Shown: positions 1 through 9,166 of the stretch, in pieces
How the letters are laid out: every line of letters starts with the position of its first letter
Numbering within the stretch: the first letter of the stretch is position 1
Assembly: GCF_965198245.1 (NCBI RefSeq)
Contig: NZ_OZ240249.1
Span: forward strand, 2,852,001-2,916,000
Reading direction: 5' to 3'
DNA: 64,000 bases
Origin: Poriferisodalis sp965198245
Lineage (GTDB): Bacteria > Actinomycetota > Acidimicrobiia > Acidimicrobiales > Poriferisodalaceae
Program-made: the position numbers and the translations under genes
The notes under the pieces: model-generated
Databases searched by the model: none
Told to the model about the DNA's origin: nothing
Seen by the model: the letters and a program-made list of their open reading frames with translations, nothing else

Positions 1-258
1 CGCAGCCCGCAGCGCACGCACCGACACGCGCTCGCCGATCACGAACATGAGGACCGCCAGCGCCACCTCCGTGACCGGACGCAGCGCGATCAACGACGGC
101 TCGTCGATCAGACGGATAAACGGCGGACCCGAGGGGCCGAGCAGGGCGCCGACGATGAGAAACGCGACCAGCTCAGGCAGATTGTGGCGTGCCAGCAAGC
201 GGCTGGCCAGGTACGCCAGCCACGCCAGGACAGCGAATGCGACCAGCGTGTCGTTCAT
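1..258 (-). CDS. Cation:proton antiporter (CPA family), N-terminal fragment
   Basis: The reverse strand reads an open frame from ATG at 258 that runs off the left edge. The 86 visible residues start MNDTLVAFAVLAWLAYLA and form at least three hydrophobic segments, with the phrase 'NLPELVAFLIVGALLGP' between the first two. That is the usual opening of CPA2/KefB-type Na+(K+)/H+ antiporters, where the second helix carries a PxxxGxLLGP-like motif. The protein would sit in the inner membrane and exchange monovalent cations for protons. The rest lies outside the window, so family assignment rests on the first helices only and the exact cation is unknown. No clear Shine-Dalgarno precedes the start. 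Confidence 0.75.
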   Translation of the reverse strand, partial: MNDTLVAFAVLAWLAYLASRLLARHNLPELVAFLIVGALLGPSGPPFIRLIDEPSLIALRPVTEVALAVLMFVIGERVSVRALRAA

Positions 259-278
259 GGCCGCCTCACGGCGTTCGC

Positions 279-1100
279 CTAGCTGTCGGCGACGACTGGC
301 TCGAAGTTCGGATCGCGCTGCTCGACGAAGCTCTGGACGCCTTCCTTGAAGTCGGTGCGTCGGAGCGATTCGCGCATGAGGGCGTTCGACTCCTCGAGCG
401 CCTCGTTACTTGCCTGGTCAAGCTGGCCCCACACCTGACGCTTGATCTGCGCCATCGACCACGGCGCGCTGTAACGACCGAGATCGCGGGCATAGCTGAC
501 AGCCGTTGACAACAGGTCCGCCGCAGGCACCACCTTGCTGACAACGCCCATCTCCTTGGCTTCGGGGGCAAGGAAGACCCGACCGGACATGAGGATGTCC
601 AGCGCATGGGACGGACCGACCACCCGCGGCAGCATCCACGCCACACCGTGCTCGGCAATGAGGCCTCGACGGGCGAACGCACTGGTGAACTTGGCTCCCT
701 CGGCGGCGAAGCGAACATCGCACATCATGGCGTGGACGAAGCCCAGCCCAGCGCATGCTCCATTGATCGCCGCCACAACCGGCTTGGGAATAGTCAGGGC
801 ATAGTCGTGACGCTCGGCACGCAAGCGCGGCGCGTCCCCACCGCCGGTGCCTTCTCCTTGGCCGCTGCTGATTCCCTGCAGGCTGTCCATGTCGGCCCCG
901 GCGCAGAAACCTCGGCCTGCGCCCGTGACCACGACTGCGCGCACATCGGAATCGGCTGCCGCCCGGTCCAGAGCGTCGAAGTAGCCGGTGCCTAGCTCAC
1001 CCGTCCAGGCATTCAGGCGTTCGGGACGGTTCAGCGTGACGATTGCCACGCCGTCGTCAACCTCGTACAGCACTGTGTCATTCGTTTGGTTGCCGCTCAT
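279..1100 (-). CDS. Enoyl-CoA hydratase/isomerase family protein
   Basis: A 273-residue crotonase-fold protein. It carries the oxyanion-hole segments 'GRGFCAGADMDS' (about residues 65-76) and 'AAINGACAGLGF' (about 110-121), both typical of enoyl-CoA hydratases, which hydrate or isomerise acyl-CoA thioesters in beta-oxidation-like pathways. The frame is open further upstream, but ATG at 1100 is chosen because AGGAGG lies 6 nt before it on the reverse strand and family homology begins there. It lies just downstream of a cyclophilin gene on the same strand, 38 bp away. The substrate cannot be told from sequence; it could also be an isomerase or a dehalogenase-like member. Confidence 0.85.
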   Translation of the reverse strand: MSGNQTNDTVLYEVDDGVAIVTLNRPERLNAWTGELGTGYFDALDRAAADSDVRAVVVTGAGRGFCAGADMDSLQGISSGQGEGTGGGDAPRLRAERHDYALTIPKPVVAAINGACAGLGFVHAMMCDVRFAAEGAKFTSAFARRGLIAEHGVAWMLPRVVGPSHALDILMSGRVFLAPEAKEMGVVSKVVPAADLLSTAVSYARDLGRYSAPWSMAQIKRQVWGQLDQASNEALEESNALMRESLRRTDFKEGVQSFVEQRDPNFEPVVADS

Positions 1101-1138
1101 CTGAATCCTCCTCGCAGACGCCGCTGCGACCACGCTAC

Positions 1139-1615
1139 TCACGAGCGAGGCAGTGCCTCCACCGTCACGGTGTCCATCGTGTCGCCCACGGCGATGCCCA
1201 GCGCAACGTCCATGCCCTCGGTCACATAGCCGAAGAGGTTGTAGGCGGGCTGCAGCTTGGCGCGGCAGTCGTCGATGCAGATGAAGAACTGGCTGCCGTT
1301 CGTGTCAGGACCGGAATTGGCCATTGCCACCGCACCCAGCGTGTAGTCGCCCTTCACCGGTTCGTCGGCGAAGCGGTATCCCGGGCCCCCGCGCCCGGAC
1401 CCCTCGGGGCAGCCGCCCTGGATGACGAAGTCTGGAACGACGCGATGGAACGTCAGCCCGGTGTAGTAGCCGTCCTGGGCCAGGTTGACGAAGTTGTTCA
1501 CCGTGGCCGGCGCCAGCTGCGGGTCGAGATCCATGACGATGCGACCCTTGGACGTGTCAAGGGTGACACGCCAGATCGCATCGGTGTTGATGTTCATTGG
1601 AGGTGCAGATGCCAT
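1139..1615 (-). CDS. Peptidyl-prolyl cis-trans isomerase, cyclophilin type
   Basis: A 158-residue single-domain cyclophilin. The catalytic stretch 'FHRVVPDFVIQGG' (about residues 56-68) holds the conserved Arg and Phe, and 'DTNGSQFFI' (about 104-112) is the second signature. There is no signal peptide, so it probably acts in the cytoplasm on proline bonds of folding proteins. The length matches short bacterial PpiB-like enzymes. An alternative start at the second Met (MNINTD, 1597) is possible; neither start has a clear Shine-Dalgarno. Confidence 0.9.
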   Translation of the reverse strand: MASAPPMNINTDAIWRVTLDTSKGRIVMDLDPQLAPATVNNFVNLAQDGYYTGLTFHRVVPDFVIQGGCPEGSGRGGPGYRFADEPVKGDYTLGAVAMANSGPDTNGSQFFICIDDCRAKLQPAYNLFGYVTEGMDVALGIAVGDTMDTVTVEALPRS

Positions 1616-1672
1616 GAGGCTGCGACGCTATCCAAGCGCGCCCGGCAAGCCTCGAGGCCCGAGCGCTTGCCG

Positions 1673-3391
1673 TCAGTCGGTGGAGCGGAGCGTGCGTCCG
1701 GCGAGCGCACCGGTGTGCTCGCCGTCGCGCATGAACATCTGGCCGTTCACGAGTGTGGCCTCATAGCCGGCTCCGCGCTGGATGTACCGACCCGCACCGC
1801 CCGGGAAGTCGTAGACGTACTGGGGTCCTGACAACGACAGCCGATCGAGGTCGATGATGTTGACGTCGGCGAACCGGCCGGATTCGAGCCGACCCCGGTC
1901 GGCCAGCCCGAACAGGTCCGCAGTGTCCGAGGTGATCCGGCGCACTCCTTCGGGAAGGGAAAAGAACCCGTTGTCGCGCACCCAGTGGCTCAGGAAGAAC
2001 GTGGGCTGGCTGGAGTCCATGATCTGACCGACATGGGCTCCCGCATCCGCGAGACCCATGACGATGGAGGGGTGGCTCAGCAGCCGCTCGATCGCGTCGA
2101 AGTCCTGGTTCAGCACCGGCAGGCTCAGCATCACAGTGCCGTCGGAGCGATCCGTCGCATCCAGGAACAACTCCACCGGGGACACCCCTGCGGCGGCAGC
2201 CTGAGCGTCGAGCGTGTCATCGGGTCCGATCCGGTAATTCGGATTGACGGCATCGAGCAGGTAGAGGCGGCTCAGGTCCACCAGCGAGTTCGCCATACCG
2301 GTGGAGTTCTCGTCCGACGAGTTTGCCTCGGCAACCAGTGCTGCACGCGTGGCGGGGTCACGGATTGCCGCGAGTCGCTCGGCGACGCTGAGGTGGCGCA
2401 ACGAACGCCAGGTGTCACCGGCGCGGTCCCACGGCGTGCGGTGCGCGATTCCCAAGACGACGCCGATGGCGCGGCAGGTGGTCTGCGGCCGCAGGTTCGC
2501 GCCCGCCGCGTTCTGGTCGGCGACGTAGCCGAGCACCAGATCGCTCATCTCGGGTTTGCGGGCGGAGTACACCAGGCCGAAGGTGCACGGCTGACCGCTG
2601 CGCCGGGTGATCTCGCCGAGCACCTCGATCTCATGGCGACCGCCGGCAAAGTCCGGGCCGGCGGCCTCGAAGCGGGGAGCTGATTCGAACACGCCCCGGC
2701 CGTGGCGGCCCAAGACATCGCCGAACGCGTACAACTCGTTGTCGTCAGCGAACGTACCCGGGATCGGACGACCGTCGGGCGTGCGATGCAGCAACGTGCG
2801 CGACGTCGAGAACCCCAGGGCGCCCGAGCCCATCGCCTCGTCCACCAGCTCGCACATCGCGGCGACCTGCGACTGCGAAGCAGGATGCTCTTCGAGGCTG
2901 TCAGGGCCCATCGTGTGCCAGCGGACCGCGACGTGACCGACCATGCCGCCCACATTGATGCCCTTTCCGATGCCGTCCAGGAAGGAGAGGTACTCGCCGT
3001 AAGAGCGCCAGTCCCAGGGCAAACCCTGCATGATCGACTGCTTCGGGATGTCCTCGACCGACTCCATGACCTCGGCGATGTATTCGATGTCGGAGGTCTT
3101 CACCGGAGCGAACGTGACCCCGCAATTGCCCATCACCACCGAGGTAACGCCGTGCCAGCACGAGCTCGAGCCAATGGGGTCCCACGCCAGCTGGGCGTCG
3201 AGGTGAGTGTGAATGTCCACGAATCCGGGCGTGACGACCTTGCCGGCAGCATCGATCTCGGTGCGCCCGGAATCGGGCACCTCACCGACCGCTGTGATCC
3301 GTTCGCCGTCGATAGCAACGTCGGCAACCTTGGCGTCGGCGCCAGTCCCGTCCACCACCAAGCCGCCGCGAATGACTGTGTCGTGCGACAT
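1673..3391 (-). CDS. N-acyl-D-amino-acid deacylase family amidohydrolase
   Basis: A 572-residue metal-dependent amidohydrolase. The N-terminal beta-sandwich ends in 'VTPGFVDIHTHLDAQ' with the HxH metal ligands, followed by 'GVTSVVMGNCGVTFAPV', which is diagnostic of the D-aminoacylase/dihydroorotase-like branch. A late 'LADAGAHVG' supplies the catalytic Asp region. Such enzymes cleave N-acyl-D-amino acids or related amides. Start ATG at 3391 (MSHDTVIRGG) is chosen because AGGGGAG precedes it and the upstream frame reads as non-coding. The gene stands alone between a cyclophilin and a divergent lipoprotein. Exact substrate unknown; family assignment is firm. Confidence 0.85.
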   Translation of the reverse strand: MSHDTVIRGGLVVDGTGADAKVADVAIDGERITAVGEVPDSGRTEIDAAGKVVTPGFVDIHTHLDAQLAWDPIGSSSCWHGVTSVVMGNCGVTFAPVKTSDIEYIAEVMESVEDIPKQSIMQGLPWDWRSYGEYLSFLDGIGKGINVGGMVGHVAVRWHTMGPDSLEEHPASQSQVAAMCELVDEAMGSGALGFSTSRTLLHRTPDGRPIPGTFADDNELYAFGDVLGRHGRGVFESAPRFEAAGPDFAGGRHEIEVLGEITRRSGQPCTFGLVYSARKPEMSDLVLGYVADQNAAGANLRPQTTCRAIGVVLGIAHRTPWDRAGDTWRSLRHLSVAERLAAIRDPATRAALVAEANSSDENSTGMANSLVDLSRLYLLDAVNPNYRIGPDDTLDAQAAAAGVSPVELFLDATDRSDGTVMLSLPVLNQDFDAIERLLSHPSIVMGLADAGAHVGQIMDSSQPTFFLSHWVRDNGFFSLPEGVRRITSDTADLFGLADRGRLESGRFADVNIIDLDRLSLSGPQYVYDFPGGAGRYIQRGAGYEATLVNGQMFMRDGEHTGALAGRTLRSTD

Positions 3392-3499
3392 CGCGCGCTC
3401 CCCTTGTCGTACCTGTTCCCGGTCGCTGAGCTTAGGCCCGCCCCTGCCGGCCCGCAGTTGTCTCCGCGCCCCTGTCTTGGCTTCGGTACTCTCGACTAG

Positions 3500-4231
3500 A
3501 TGCCGAATCTTCTGCGAAGGGCGACTGCCGTGCACCAACTCGACTCCCGCTTCGGAGGCAACACCGTTCGCTGGCGTGCGCTCGCCGCAGCCCTGGCTGC
3601 TGCGCTGCTGGTCAGCGCCTGCGGTTTGCTCAGCGACGACAGCACCGATGCGACCACGACTACTGCAGCTGACGACGGGTCTATGCCCGACACAGGGACC
3701 GATACCACCACGGTCATCACCGCCGCGCCGACCACCACCGCTGCTGATGACGACATGGCCGAAGAGGAACCGTCAGGTCCCAGCGTGACCGCCGAGTCGA
3801 AGCTCTCGACAGCAGGACTGGGACCCGTACAGTTCGGCCACACCCTCGACGACGCCCGTGAAGCCTCCGGCGCGCTGATGATTGCAGTGCCGGGCGGCAG
3901 CGATGCCTGTCGCTACTACACCGTCCAGAACGGTCCCGAGGGTGTCCGGTTCCTCGCCGTCAACTCCGAGATCGTGCGGGTCGACATCGGGTCCGGACCG
4001 ATCACGACCATCTCGGGCTACGGCATCGGCTCCACCCGGAGCGAGATCGTCGAGGCCTTCGGCGACCGGATCGAAGACGGGCCCGGGCTCTCGGCGATCC
4101 AGTACGTGCCGGTCGACGCTCCCGACATCGACAAGCGAGTCGTGTGGGAGGTCAACGAGGAAGGCGTGGTCATCTCACTGCGAGCCGGCCGCCTGCCGCA
4201 CATCGAGCCCCGGGTGGCCTGCACGGGCTGA
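3500..4231 (+). CDS. Putative secreted lipoprotein with Thr/Asp-rich linker
   Basis: A 243-residue protein with a basic N-terminus, a hydrophobic stretch and a lipobox 'LLVSAC' near residues 34-39, predicting a lipid-anchored extracytoplasmic protein. A low-complexity Thr/Ala/Asp linker (residues about 47-85) leads to a C-terminal globular domain of about 150 residues with two Cys (CRYY and VACTG). The latter half resembles actinobacterial surface lipoproteins of unknown role. The start is supported by a TACTCT hexamer 7 nt upstream and no Shine-Dalgarno, suggesting a leaderless mRNA. Function not recognised. Confidence 0.7.
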   Translation: MPNLLRRATAVHQLDSRFGGNTVRWRALAAALAAALLVSACGLLSDDSTDATTTTAADDGSMPDTGTDTTTVITAAPTTTAADDDMAEEEPSGPSVTAESKLSTAGLGPVQFGHTLDDAREASGALMIAVPGGSDACRYYTVQNGPEGVRFLAVNSEIVRVDIGSGPITTISGYGIGSTRSEIVEAFGDRIEDGPGLSAIQYVPVDAPDIDKRVVWEVNEEGVVISLRAGRLPHIEPRVACTG

Positions 4232-4245
4232 GCGCACCTGCGCTC
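4230..4245. terminator. Hairpin between convergent genes
   Basis: GAGCGCA-cc-TGCGCTC is a perfect 7-bp inverted repeat that begins inside the stop codon of the lipoprotein gene. It lies before the convergent M20 gene ends, where a bidirectional terminator is expected. There is no T-tract, so this is a candidate only. Confidence 0.4.
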
Positions 4246-4270
4246 CGGCAACCCGAGCCAGCGGATCGTC

Positions 4271-5635
4271 TCAACTGGCGACGGCGTCGCCCAGATTCTT
4301 GACAACGTCGATCCACAGCTGCGTCGTGAGCGCCAGCGAGTCGATGTCGACGCGCTCGTCGTTGCCATGGAAGCGCAGCATGAAGTCGTTGGAGTTCACA
4401 CGGTCGCTGAACAAGCCCGCCCCATAGGCCACGGCGCCCTTGTGGCGGAAGAAACGGGCATCGGTTGCACCGACAATCAATGAGGGGATGAGGGGCGCAC
4501 CCGGATGTGCCTTGGCCATGAGCTCGCCGAGCAACTGCCACATGGGCGTGTTCGTCGGCGAGAAACTTGCTGGATCGTCGTGCAGGTGCTCGATCTCGAC
4601 TTCGTCGAACAGATCGCCGAGCGCCGCCCGCAGGTGCTCGTCAACCGAGGTGGGATCGCCCGGAGCCGTGCGGATGTCGATCTCCATTTCGACCCGGTCG
4701 GGGATGATGTTCGTCTTGTTGCCGCCGGCCACGACGTTGGGGCTGAACGTCGTATGGCTGCATGCATGCAGGTGGCGCGCCAGCCCCGGCGACGACATTC
4801 CGGCAACGGCGTCGTAGACACGGGCCGGGTCACCGAGTGCCTCTCGAGTCTCGTCGTCGACGGTCAGTGTCGAAACATGGTGCTGCCACATCTCGGTGAG
4901 GCGCGGCGCCGGCCGGTACTCCCCGATGCGGCGGACAATCTCGGCTGCCTTGAGCAGCGCATTGTCGGTGCCGAGAGGCATCGAGCCGTGCCCCGGCGTG
5001 CCGCGTACCGTCAGCCGTCGCCATCCCAGGCCCTTCTCGCCTGCCGCGAGCGTGAGCTTGGTCCCCTGAGGCGTGTGGGTGGGCATGCCGCCGAATTCGG
5101 TGAGCACGTAGTCGCAGGCGATGGCATCCCAGTGGTGCTCGGCCATCCACTTTGCGCCGTAGGTGCCACCGGCCTCCTCGTCGGCCACCCCGAAGTAGAT
5201 CAGGTCGCCCTTCGGACGGAAGCCGCTCTCGGCAATGTGGCGGAAGGCCACCGCCATCGATGAGGTGAGATTCAGCATGTCGACGGCTCCACGTCCCCAC
5301 ACTTCGCCGTCCACCAGTTCGCCGCCGAAGGGATCCCGGCTCCAGCCGTCGGGATTGACGGGCACCACGTCGGTGTGTCCCATCAGGCAGAGCTTCGGTG
5401 CTGCCGGGTCCGTGCCCTCGATGCGAGCGACCATCGAACGACGCCCCGGCTCCGACTCGAAGCGCTCGACCTGGACACCCGGGCCTTCGAGGTAGGTCTG
5501 CAAGAGGTCGCTGTTGCGCACTTCGGAACCGGAAGCGACGGTGCCGTCGTTGACGCAAGCGTTCCGGATCATCTGCTGGAGCAGATCGACCGTCTGGTTC
5601 GTCAGTGCGGGGTCAGTGTGGCTCAGGTCACCCAT
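4271..5635 (-). CDS. M20 family metallopeptidase / ArgE-DapE-like amidohydrolase
   Basis: A 454-residue zinc peptidase of the M20/M25/M40 clan. The metal-site motifs are visible: 'LMGHTDVVPV' (His ligand, then catalytic Asp two residues later), 'GVADEEAGGTYG' (the Glu pair that acts as general base and ligand), and 'GTPGHGSMP' at the lid domain start. Members hydrolyse N-acyl amino acids or dipeptides. ATG at 5635 is chosen over the longer frame because TAACAT lies 7 nt upstream on the reverse strand, giving a leaderless transcript. It is divergent from the acyl-CoA dehydrogenase starting at 5685. Substrate not determinable. Confidence 0.85.
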   Translation of the reverse strand: MGDLSHTDPALTNQTVDLLQQMIRNACVNDGTVASGSEVRNSDLLQTYLEGPGVQVERFESEPGRRSMVARIEGTDPAAPKLCLMGHTDVVPVNPDGWSRDPFGGELVDGEVWGRGAVDMLNLTSSMAVAFRHIAESGFRPKGDLIYFGVADEEAGGTYGAKWMAEHHWDAIACDYVLTEFGGMPTHTPQGTKLTLAAGEKGLGWRRLTVRGTPGHGSMPLGTDNALLKAAEIVRRIGEYRPAPRLTEMWQHHVSTLTVDDETREALGDPARVYDAVAGMSSPGLARHLHACSHTTFSPNVVAGGNKTNIIPDRVEMEIDIRTAPGDPTSVDEHLRAALGDLFDEVEIEHLHDDPASFSPTNTPMWQLLGELMAKAHPGAPLIPSLIVGATDARFFRHKGAVAYGAGLFSDRVNSNDFMLRFHGNDERVDIDSLALTTQLWIDVVKNLGDAVAS

Positions 5636-5642
5636 GGGGGCG

Positions 5643-5677
5643 ATGTTAGGACCGCGGTGGCACCTCACGGCTACCGT
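5643..5677. promoter_or_regulatory. Divergent leaderless promoter pair
   Basis: Two back-to-back -10 hexamers lie between start codons only 49 bp apart. TAACAT (reverse strand, 5648 to 5643) is 7 nt before the ATG at 5635, and TACCGT (forward, 5672-5677) is 7 nt before the ATG at 5685. Both fit TANNNT, and neither gene has a Shine-Dalgarno, so both mRNAs probably begin at or next to the start codon. Confidence 0.5.
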
Positions 5678-5684
5678 GACGTCA

Positions 5685-6824
5685 ATGGAGACCGGATCTG
5701 AGGAAATGGGGACCGAGACGAGTCTCGACGCCTTCCGCGCTGGGGCCGTGCAGTTCCTGAGCGAGGCCGTTGACGCCGGTGAAGCCTGCCCTGCCTACGG
5801 AGCCATCCTCGTGCCAGCACTGCACGAACGCGCACGCCGCTGGCAGAGGTATTGCTATGACGGCGGCTGGGCCGGGCTGCACTGGCCCGCTGCCTGTGGC
5901 GGCCGCGGGCTGAGCCGAGACCACACCGGCGTATGGAGGGAGGAATGCGAGCGTGCGGCCGTCGCGCCGTACTTGAATCTGCAAGGAATCGTGCTGGCCG
6001 GCGAGGCCATCATGCGCACCGGTACCGACCGCCAACGCGAGCAATTCCTGCGTCCCACCTTGACCGGCGAGATGCTGTGGTGCCAGCTGTTCAGCGAGCC
6101 CGGCGCCGGATCTGACCTCGGCGGGCTCGGGACCTCCGCGGTGCCCGACGGCAACCGGTTCGTGCTGAATGGGCAGAAGGTGTGGTCGTCGAATGCGCAA
6201 TTCGCCGAGTACGGCATCTTGATGGCGCGCACTGAGCCAGATGCCCCCAAGCACCGCGGCATCAGCTTCTTCCTGCTCGACATGAAGTTGCCCGGCGTCG
6301 AGGTGCGACCGATCCAGCAGATGACCGGTGACCGCGAATTCTGCGAGGTGTTCTTCGACGACGTCTCGATGCCTGCCGACGCATTGCTCGGCGAACGCGG
6401 CGGCGGCTGGGGCGTCGCGATGGCGGTGCTCGAAGACGAGCGGGGCGGTGCGGGCGCCTCGGGTGTCATCAGCCTCCGCAAGCGCCTCTCGAAGATGATC
6501 ACCGCTGCCGGCGAAACTGGACCACTGGGGAGGCAGTCGCTTGCCGATCTGCTCGCCCGCGGGAGCGCCTTGGCCGCGCTCATGGAACTGCACGGCGCTG
6601 ATCCGCGCATGGCTCCAGTGGCAAAGCTGGCGAACAGCGAACTCGGCTACGACGAAGTGGAGATAGGTGCCGGCCTGCGTGGTGCCGACGCCATGCTCGC
6701 TGGGACCGAGACCGAAGCATTCTTGTACGCGCCGGGGATGCGCATCGCGGGTGGCACCAGCGAGATCCAGCGGAACATCATCGGTGAGCGGGTGCTCGGC
6801 CTTCCGCGCGAACCTTCCCCGTAA
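5685..6824 (+). CDS. Acyl-CoA dehydrogenase family protein
   Basis: A 379-residue flavoprotein. The FAD/substrate region reads 'LFSEPGAGSDLGG' (about 131-143) and the C-terminus has the signature 'GGTSEIQRNIIGERVLG'. It should oxidise an acyl-CoA to the 2,3-enoyl-CoA with electron transfer to ETF. ATG at 5685 is chosen because the TACCGT -10 hexamer ends 7 nt before it; a second ATG at 5706 is also possible. The gene is followed 56 bp later by a luciferase-like oxidoreductase, perhaps the same catabolic unit. Substrate chain length cannot be told. Confidence 0.9.
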   Translation: METGSEEMGTETSLDAFRAGAVQFLSEAVDAGEACPAYGAILVPALHERARRWQRYCYDGGWAGLHWPAACGGRGLSRDHTGVWREECERAAVAPYLNLQGIVLAGEAIMRTGTDRQREQFLRPTLTGEMLWCQLFSEPGAGSDLGGLGTSAVPDGNRFVLNGQKVWSSNAQFAEYGILMARTEPDAPKHRGISFFLLDMKLPGVEVRPIQQMTGDREFCEVFFDDVSMPADALLGERGGGWGVAMAVLEDERGGAGASGVISLRKRLSKMITAAGETGPLGRQSLADLLARGSALAALMELHGADPRMAPVAKLANSELGYDEVEIGAGLRGADAMLAGTETEAFLYAPGMRIAGGTSEIQRNIIGERVLGLPREPSP

Positions 6825-6880
6825 GGTTTGCGGATTGTGCCAGCGCGGTGAGCCATCACCGCGAACGGAGGTAACCCCAC

Positions 6881-8164
6881 ATGACCGTGAAGTTCTGCTG
6901 GTTCAACTTGATGCCCTGGCCCGACCTGCCCGACGACTTCAAGACCGAGCACCGGTCTGTGTGGGTCGACATCGACGGGTCGCTGTTCGATCCTGAGCGG
7001 GCCAACGGCGTCTATCACGAGTACATGGACCAGCTCGAGTTCGCCGACGAGCTCGGCTTCGACGGCATCGGCGTCAACGAGCATCACCAGAACGCCTACG
7101 GCATCATGCCGAGCCCCAACATCATCGCTGCAGGCTTGGCGCGACGGACGTCACAGGCCGCCATATGCGTGATCGGCAACTCGATCGCGCTGTACAACCC
7201 GCCGCACCGGGTGGCCGAAGAGTTCGCGATGCTCGACTGCCTCAGCGGCGGCCGGCTGGTGGCGGGTTTCCCGGTGGGCACCCCGATGGACACCAACTTC
7301 ACCTATGGCCAGATCCCCGCGCTGACCCGAGAGAAGTACTACGAGGCACACGACCTCATCATGGAGGCGTGGACCAACCCGGACGTGTTCGCCTTCGACG
7401 GCAAGTACACCCAGTTGCGCTACGTGAACTGCTGGCCCAAGCCGATCCAGCAGCCGCATCCGCCGATCTACATCCCCGGCGGCGGTTCGATCGAGACGTG
7501 GGACTTCTGCCTTGAGCACGACTACAACTACTCGTACCTGAGTTTCAACGGTTACCTGGCGGGCCAGACCCTCATGGACGGGTACTGGAACCGGGTTTCG
7601 GAGATGGACAAGAGCGAGACGCCCGGTCGGGCCGGCTTTGCCCAGATCATCTGCACGGCGGCCACCGACGCCGAGGCCGAGGAGCTCTACAGCGAGCACA
7701 TGCTGTACTTCTTCAACCGCTGCCTCCATGTGTTCCCCGGTTTTGCCGACCCGCCCGGCTACCGGACGGTCAAGACCATCCAGGCCGGCAAGCTCGACCA
7801 GTTCCGCAAGGAGAACCAGGCGCTGTTCAAGCGGCTGACCTGGAAGGACCTGGTTGAGGGCGGCTATGTGATTGCAGGCTCGCCCGACACGGTGCGCGAG
7901 CGCATGGAGGACATGATCAAGCGGCTGCGCGTCGGCACCGTGTTCTGCCTGCTGCACATGGGGAACATGCCCGACTGGAAGACCCGCTACTCGAGCCAGC
8001 TGTTCGCCGAGAAGGTGATGGGTGGGCTGCGGGACATCTGGGGCGACGAGTTCGCCGATGCCGAGGACTGGTGGTGCAAGCCCATGGCCGAGCGGGTGCG
8101 TCCCGAGGACACCATGGCCGACGCCCGGCGCTACCCCGAGATGCCCAACGGCCCTGTGGCATGA
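6881..8164 (+). CDS. LLM class flavin-dependent oxidoreductase (luciferase-like)
   Basis: A 427-residue bacterial-luciferase-like monooxygenase/oxidoreductase. The TIM-barrel opening 'EFADELGFDGIGVNEHHQN' and the following 'SPNIIAAGLA' and 'LSGGRLVAGFPVG' are family hallmarks. Members use FMN or F420 to oxidise diverse organics; this longer form resembles actinobacterial alkanal or limonene-type oxygenases. GGAGG sits 10 nt before the ATG. Its TGA overlaps the ATG of the next hydrolase (ATGA), so the two are translationally coupled and probably act in one pathway. Confidence 0.9.
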   Translation: MTVKFCWFNLMPWPDLPDDFKTEHRSVWVDIDGSLFDPERANGVYHEYMDQLEFADELGFDGIGVNEHHQNAYGIMPSPNIIAAGLARRTSQAAICVIGNSIALYNPPHRVAEEFAMLDCLSGGRLVAGFPVGTPMDTNFTYGQIPALTREKYYEAHDLIMEAWTNPDVFAFDGKYTQLRYVNCWPKPIQQPHPPIYIPGGGSIETWDFCLEHDYNYSYLSFNGYLAGQTLMDGYWNRVSEMDKSETPGRAGFAQIICTAATDAEAEELYSEHMLYFFNRCLHVFPGFADPPGYRTVKTIQAGKLDQFRKENQALFKRLTWKDLVEGGYVIAGSPDTVRERMEDMIKRLRVGTVFCLLHMGNMPDWKTRYSSQLFAEKVMGGLRDIWGDEFADAEDWWCKPMAERVRPEDTMADARRYPEMPNGPVA

Positions 8165-9036
8165 GCACCACCGTGACGGCAACTGCATCGACCTTTGACG
8201 AGGTCGTGGTGACGACACGGCGTTCGGTGACCGCTCCTGTGCGCATCTACGAACCGGCCAGCGACGACGCTGCGAACGGAAGCACGTCTGCGACGGCGAC
8301 CGTGCTGGCGCTGCACGGTGCCGGTGGCTGGCTGCAGGGCGAGCCCGTGCTCGACGGCTTGGCGGCGGCTGGGCTACGAGTAGTGGCGCCGGTGTGGCCC
8401 GCCTGGAGCGAGCACGGCGACGAGGACCGCCTGTCGGACATGGCCGATTTCGCGCTGCACGGCTGGGACGTGGCCACCGAGATGGGCCTGCTCTCCGCGG
8501 GCGCAGCCAGCGGCCTGCACCTGATGGGCCACTCGATGGGCGGCATGATCGCTGCGGAGATGGCAGCGCTGGCACCCCAGTCGGTGGGGCGCATGGCCCT
8601 GCTGTGCCCCGCGGGGATGTGGCTGGGCGACCACCCGATCCCCGACATCTTCGCGATGCTCCCCTACCAGCTCGCCGAAGTGCTCTTCGCCGACCCCAAT
8701 GTGGGCGAGGAAGTGCTGACGGGCGGCGCCGACTTCTCCGACAACGCCACGCTGACGCGGTTCATGGTGGCCCGGGCCCGCCAGCAGGGCATGGCCGGCA
8801 AGATCCTGTTCCCTATTCCCAACCGCAGGTTTTCAGAACGGGCCTACCGGGTGACGGTCCCGACCTTGCTGGTGTGGGGACGTCAGGATCGGCTGATCCC
8901 ACCGGCATACGCCGACGCGTGGCAAGGGGCATTGCCTGACGCCAGTGTCGAGCTCGTTGACGGCGCCGGACACATGCTCCCCTACGAGCAGCCGGCGGCC
9001 GTCGTGGCGGCGGTTGCCGCCCATCTACAGGGCTGA
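8161..9036 (+). CDS. Alpha/beta hydrolase
   Basis: A 291-residue alpha/beta-fold hydrolase. The nucleophile elbow is 'GHSMGG' (about residues 122-127), with the acid in 'WGRQDRLIPP' and the His in 'GAGHMLPYE', giving a complete Ser-Asp-His triad in the right order. The start at 8161 overlaps the stop of the luciferase-like gene by ATGA; the frame stays open further upstream but inside that gene. It probably hydrolyses an ester or C-C bond produced by the preceding oxidoreductase; this pairing is inferred only from the coupling. Confidence 0.88.
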   Translation: MSTTVTATASTFDEVVVTTRRSVTAPVRIYEPASDDAANGSTSATATVLALHGAGGWLQGEPVLDGLAAAGLRVVAPVWPAWSEHGDEDRLSDMADFALHGWDVATEMGLLSAGAASGLHLMGHSMGGMIAAEMAALAPQSVGRMALLCPAGMWLGDHPIPDIFAMLPYQLAEVLFADPNVGEEVLTGGADFSDNATLTRFMVARARQQGMAGKILFPIPNRRFSERAYRVTVPTLLVWGRQDRLIPPAYADAWQGALPDASVELVDGAGHMLPYEQPAAVVAAVAAHLQG

Positions 9037-9130
9037 ACGTCGCTCCCTGACGTATCGACGGCTCATCAGAACGCAGTTCATTGAGGCGACGTTCAGTAGG
9101 GCAGGTTCGTGGCAAGGCAGCGATAGAAGC

Positions 9131-9159
9131 TTGCTCTTATAGAAGATGTTTCTTATACT
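9131..9159 (+). promoter_or_regulatory. Sigma70-like promoter of the HigBA-type operon
   Basis: TTGCTC (9131-9136) and TATACT (9154-9159) are separated by exactly 17 bp. The -10 ends 7 nt before the GTG at 9167, so the mRNA would be leaderless. An imperfect inverted repeat (TATAGAA / TTCTTATA, 9138-9157) overlaps the promoter and could be an autoregulatory operator. Confidence 0.6.
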
Positions 9160-9166
9160 CATTGGC

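Noticed and set aside
7151..8575. A 474-codon open frame on the reverse strand
   Set aside because: It lies antisense to the luciferase-like gene and the hydrolase, which have strong family motifs, Shine-Dalgarno and coupling. Long antisense frames are normal in GC-rich coding DNA.
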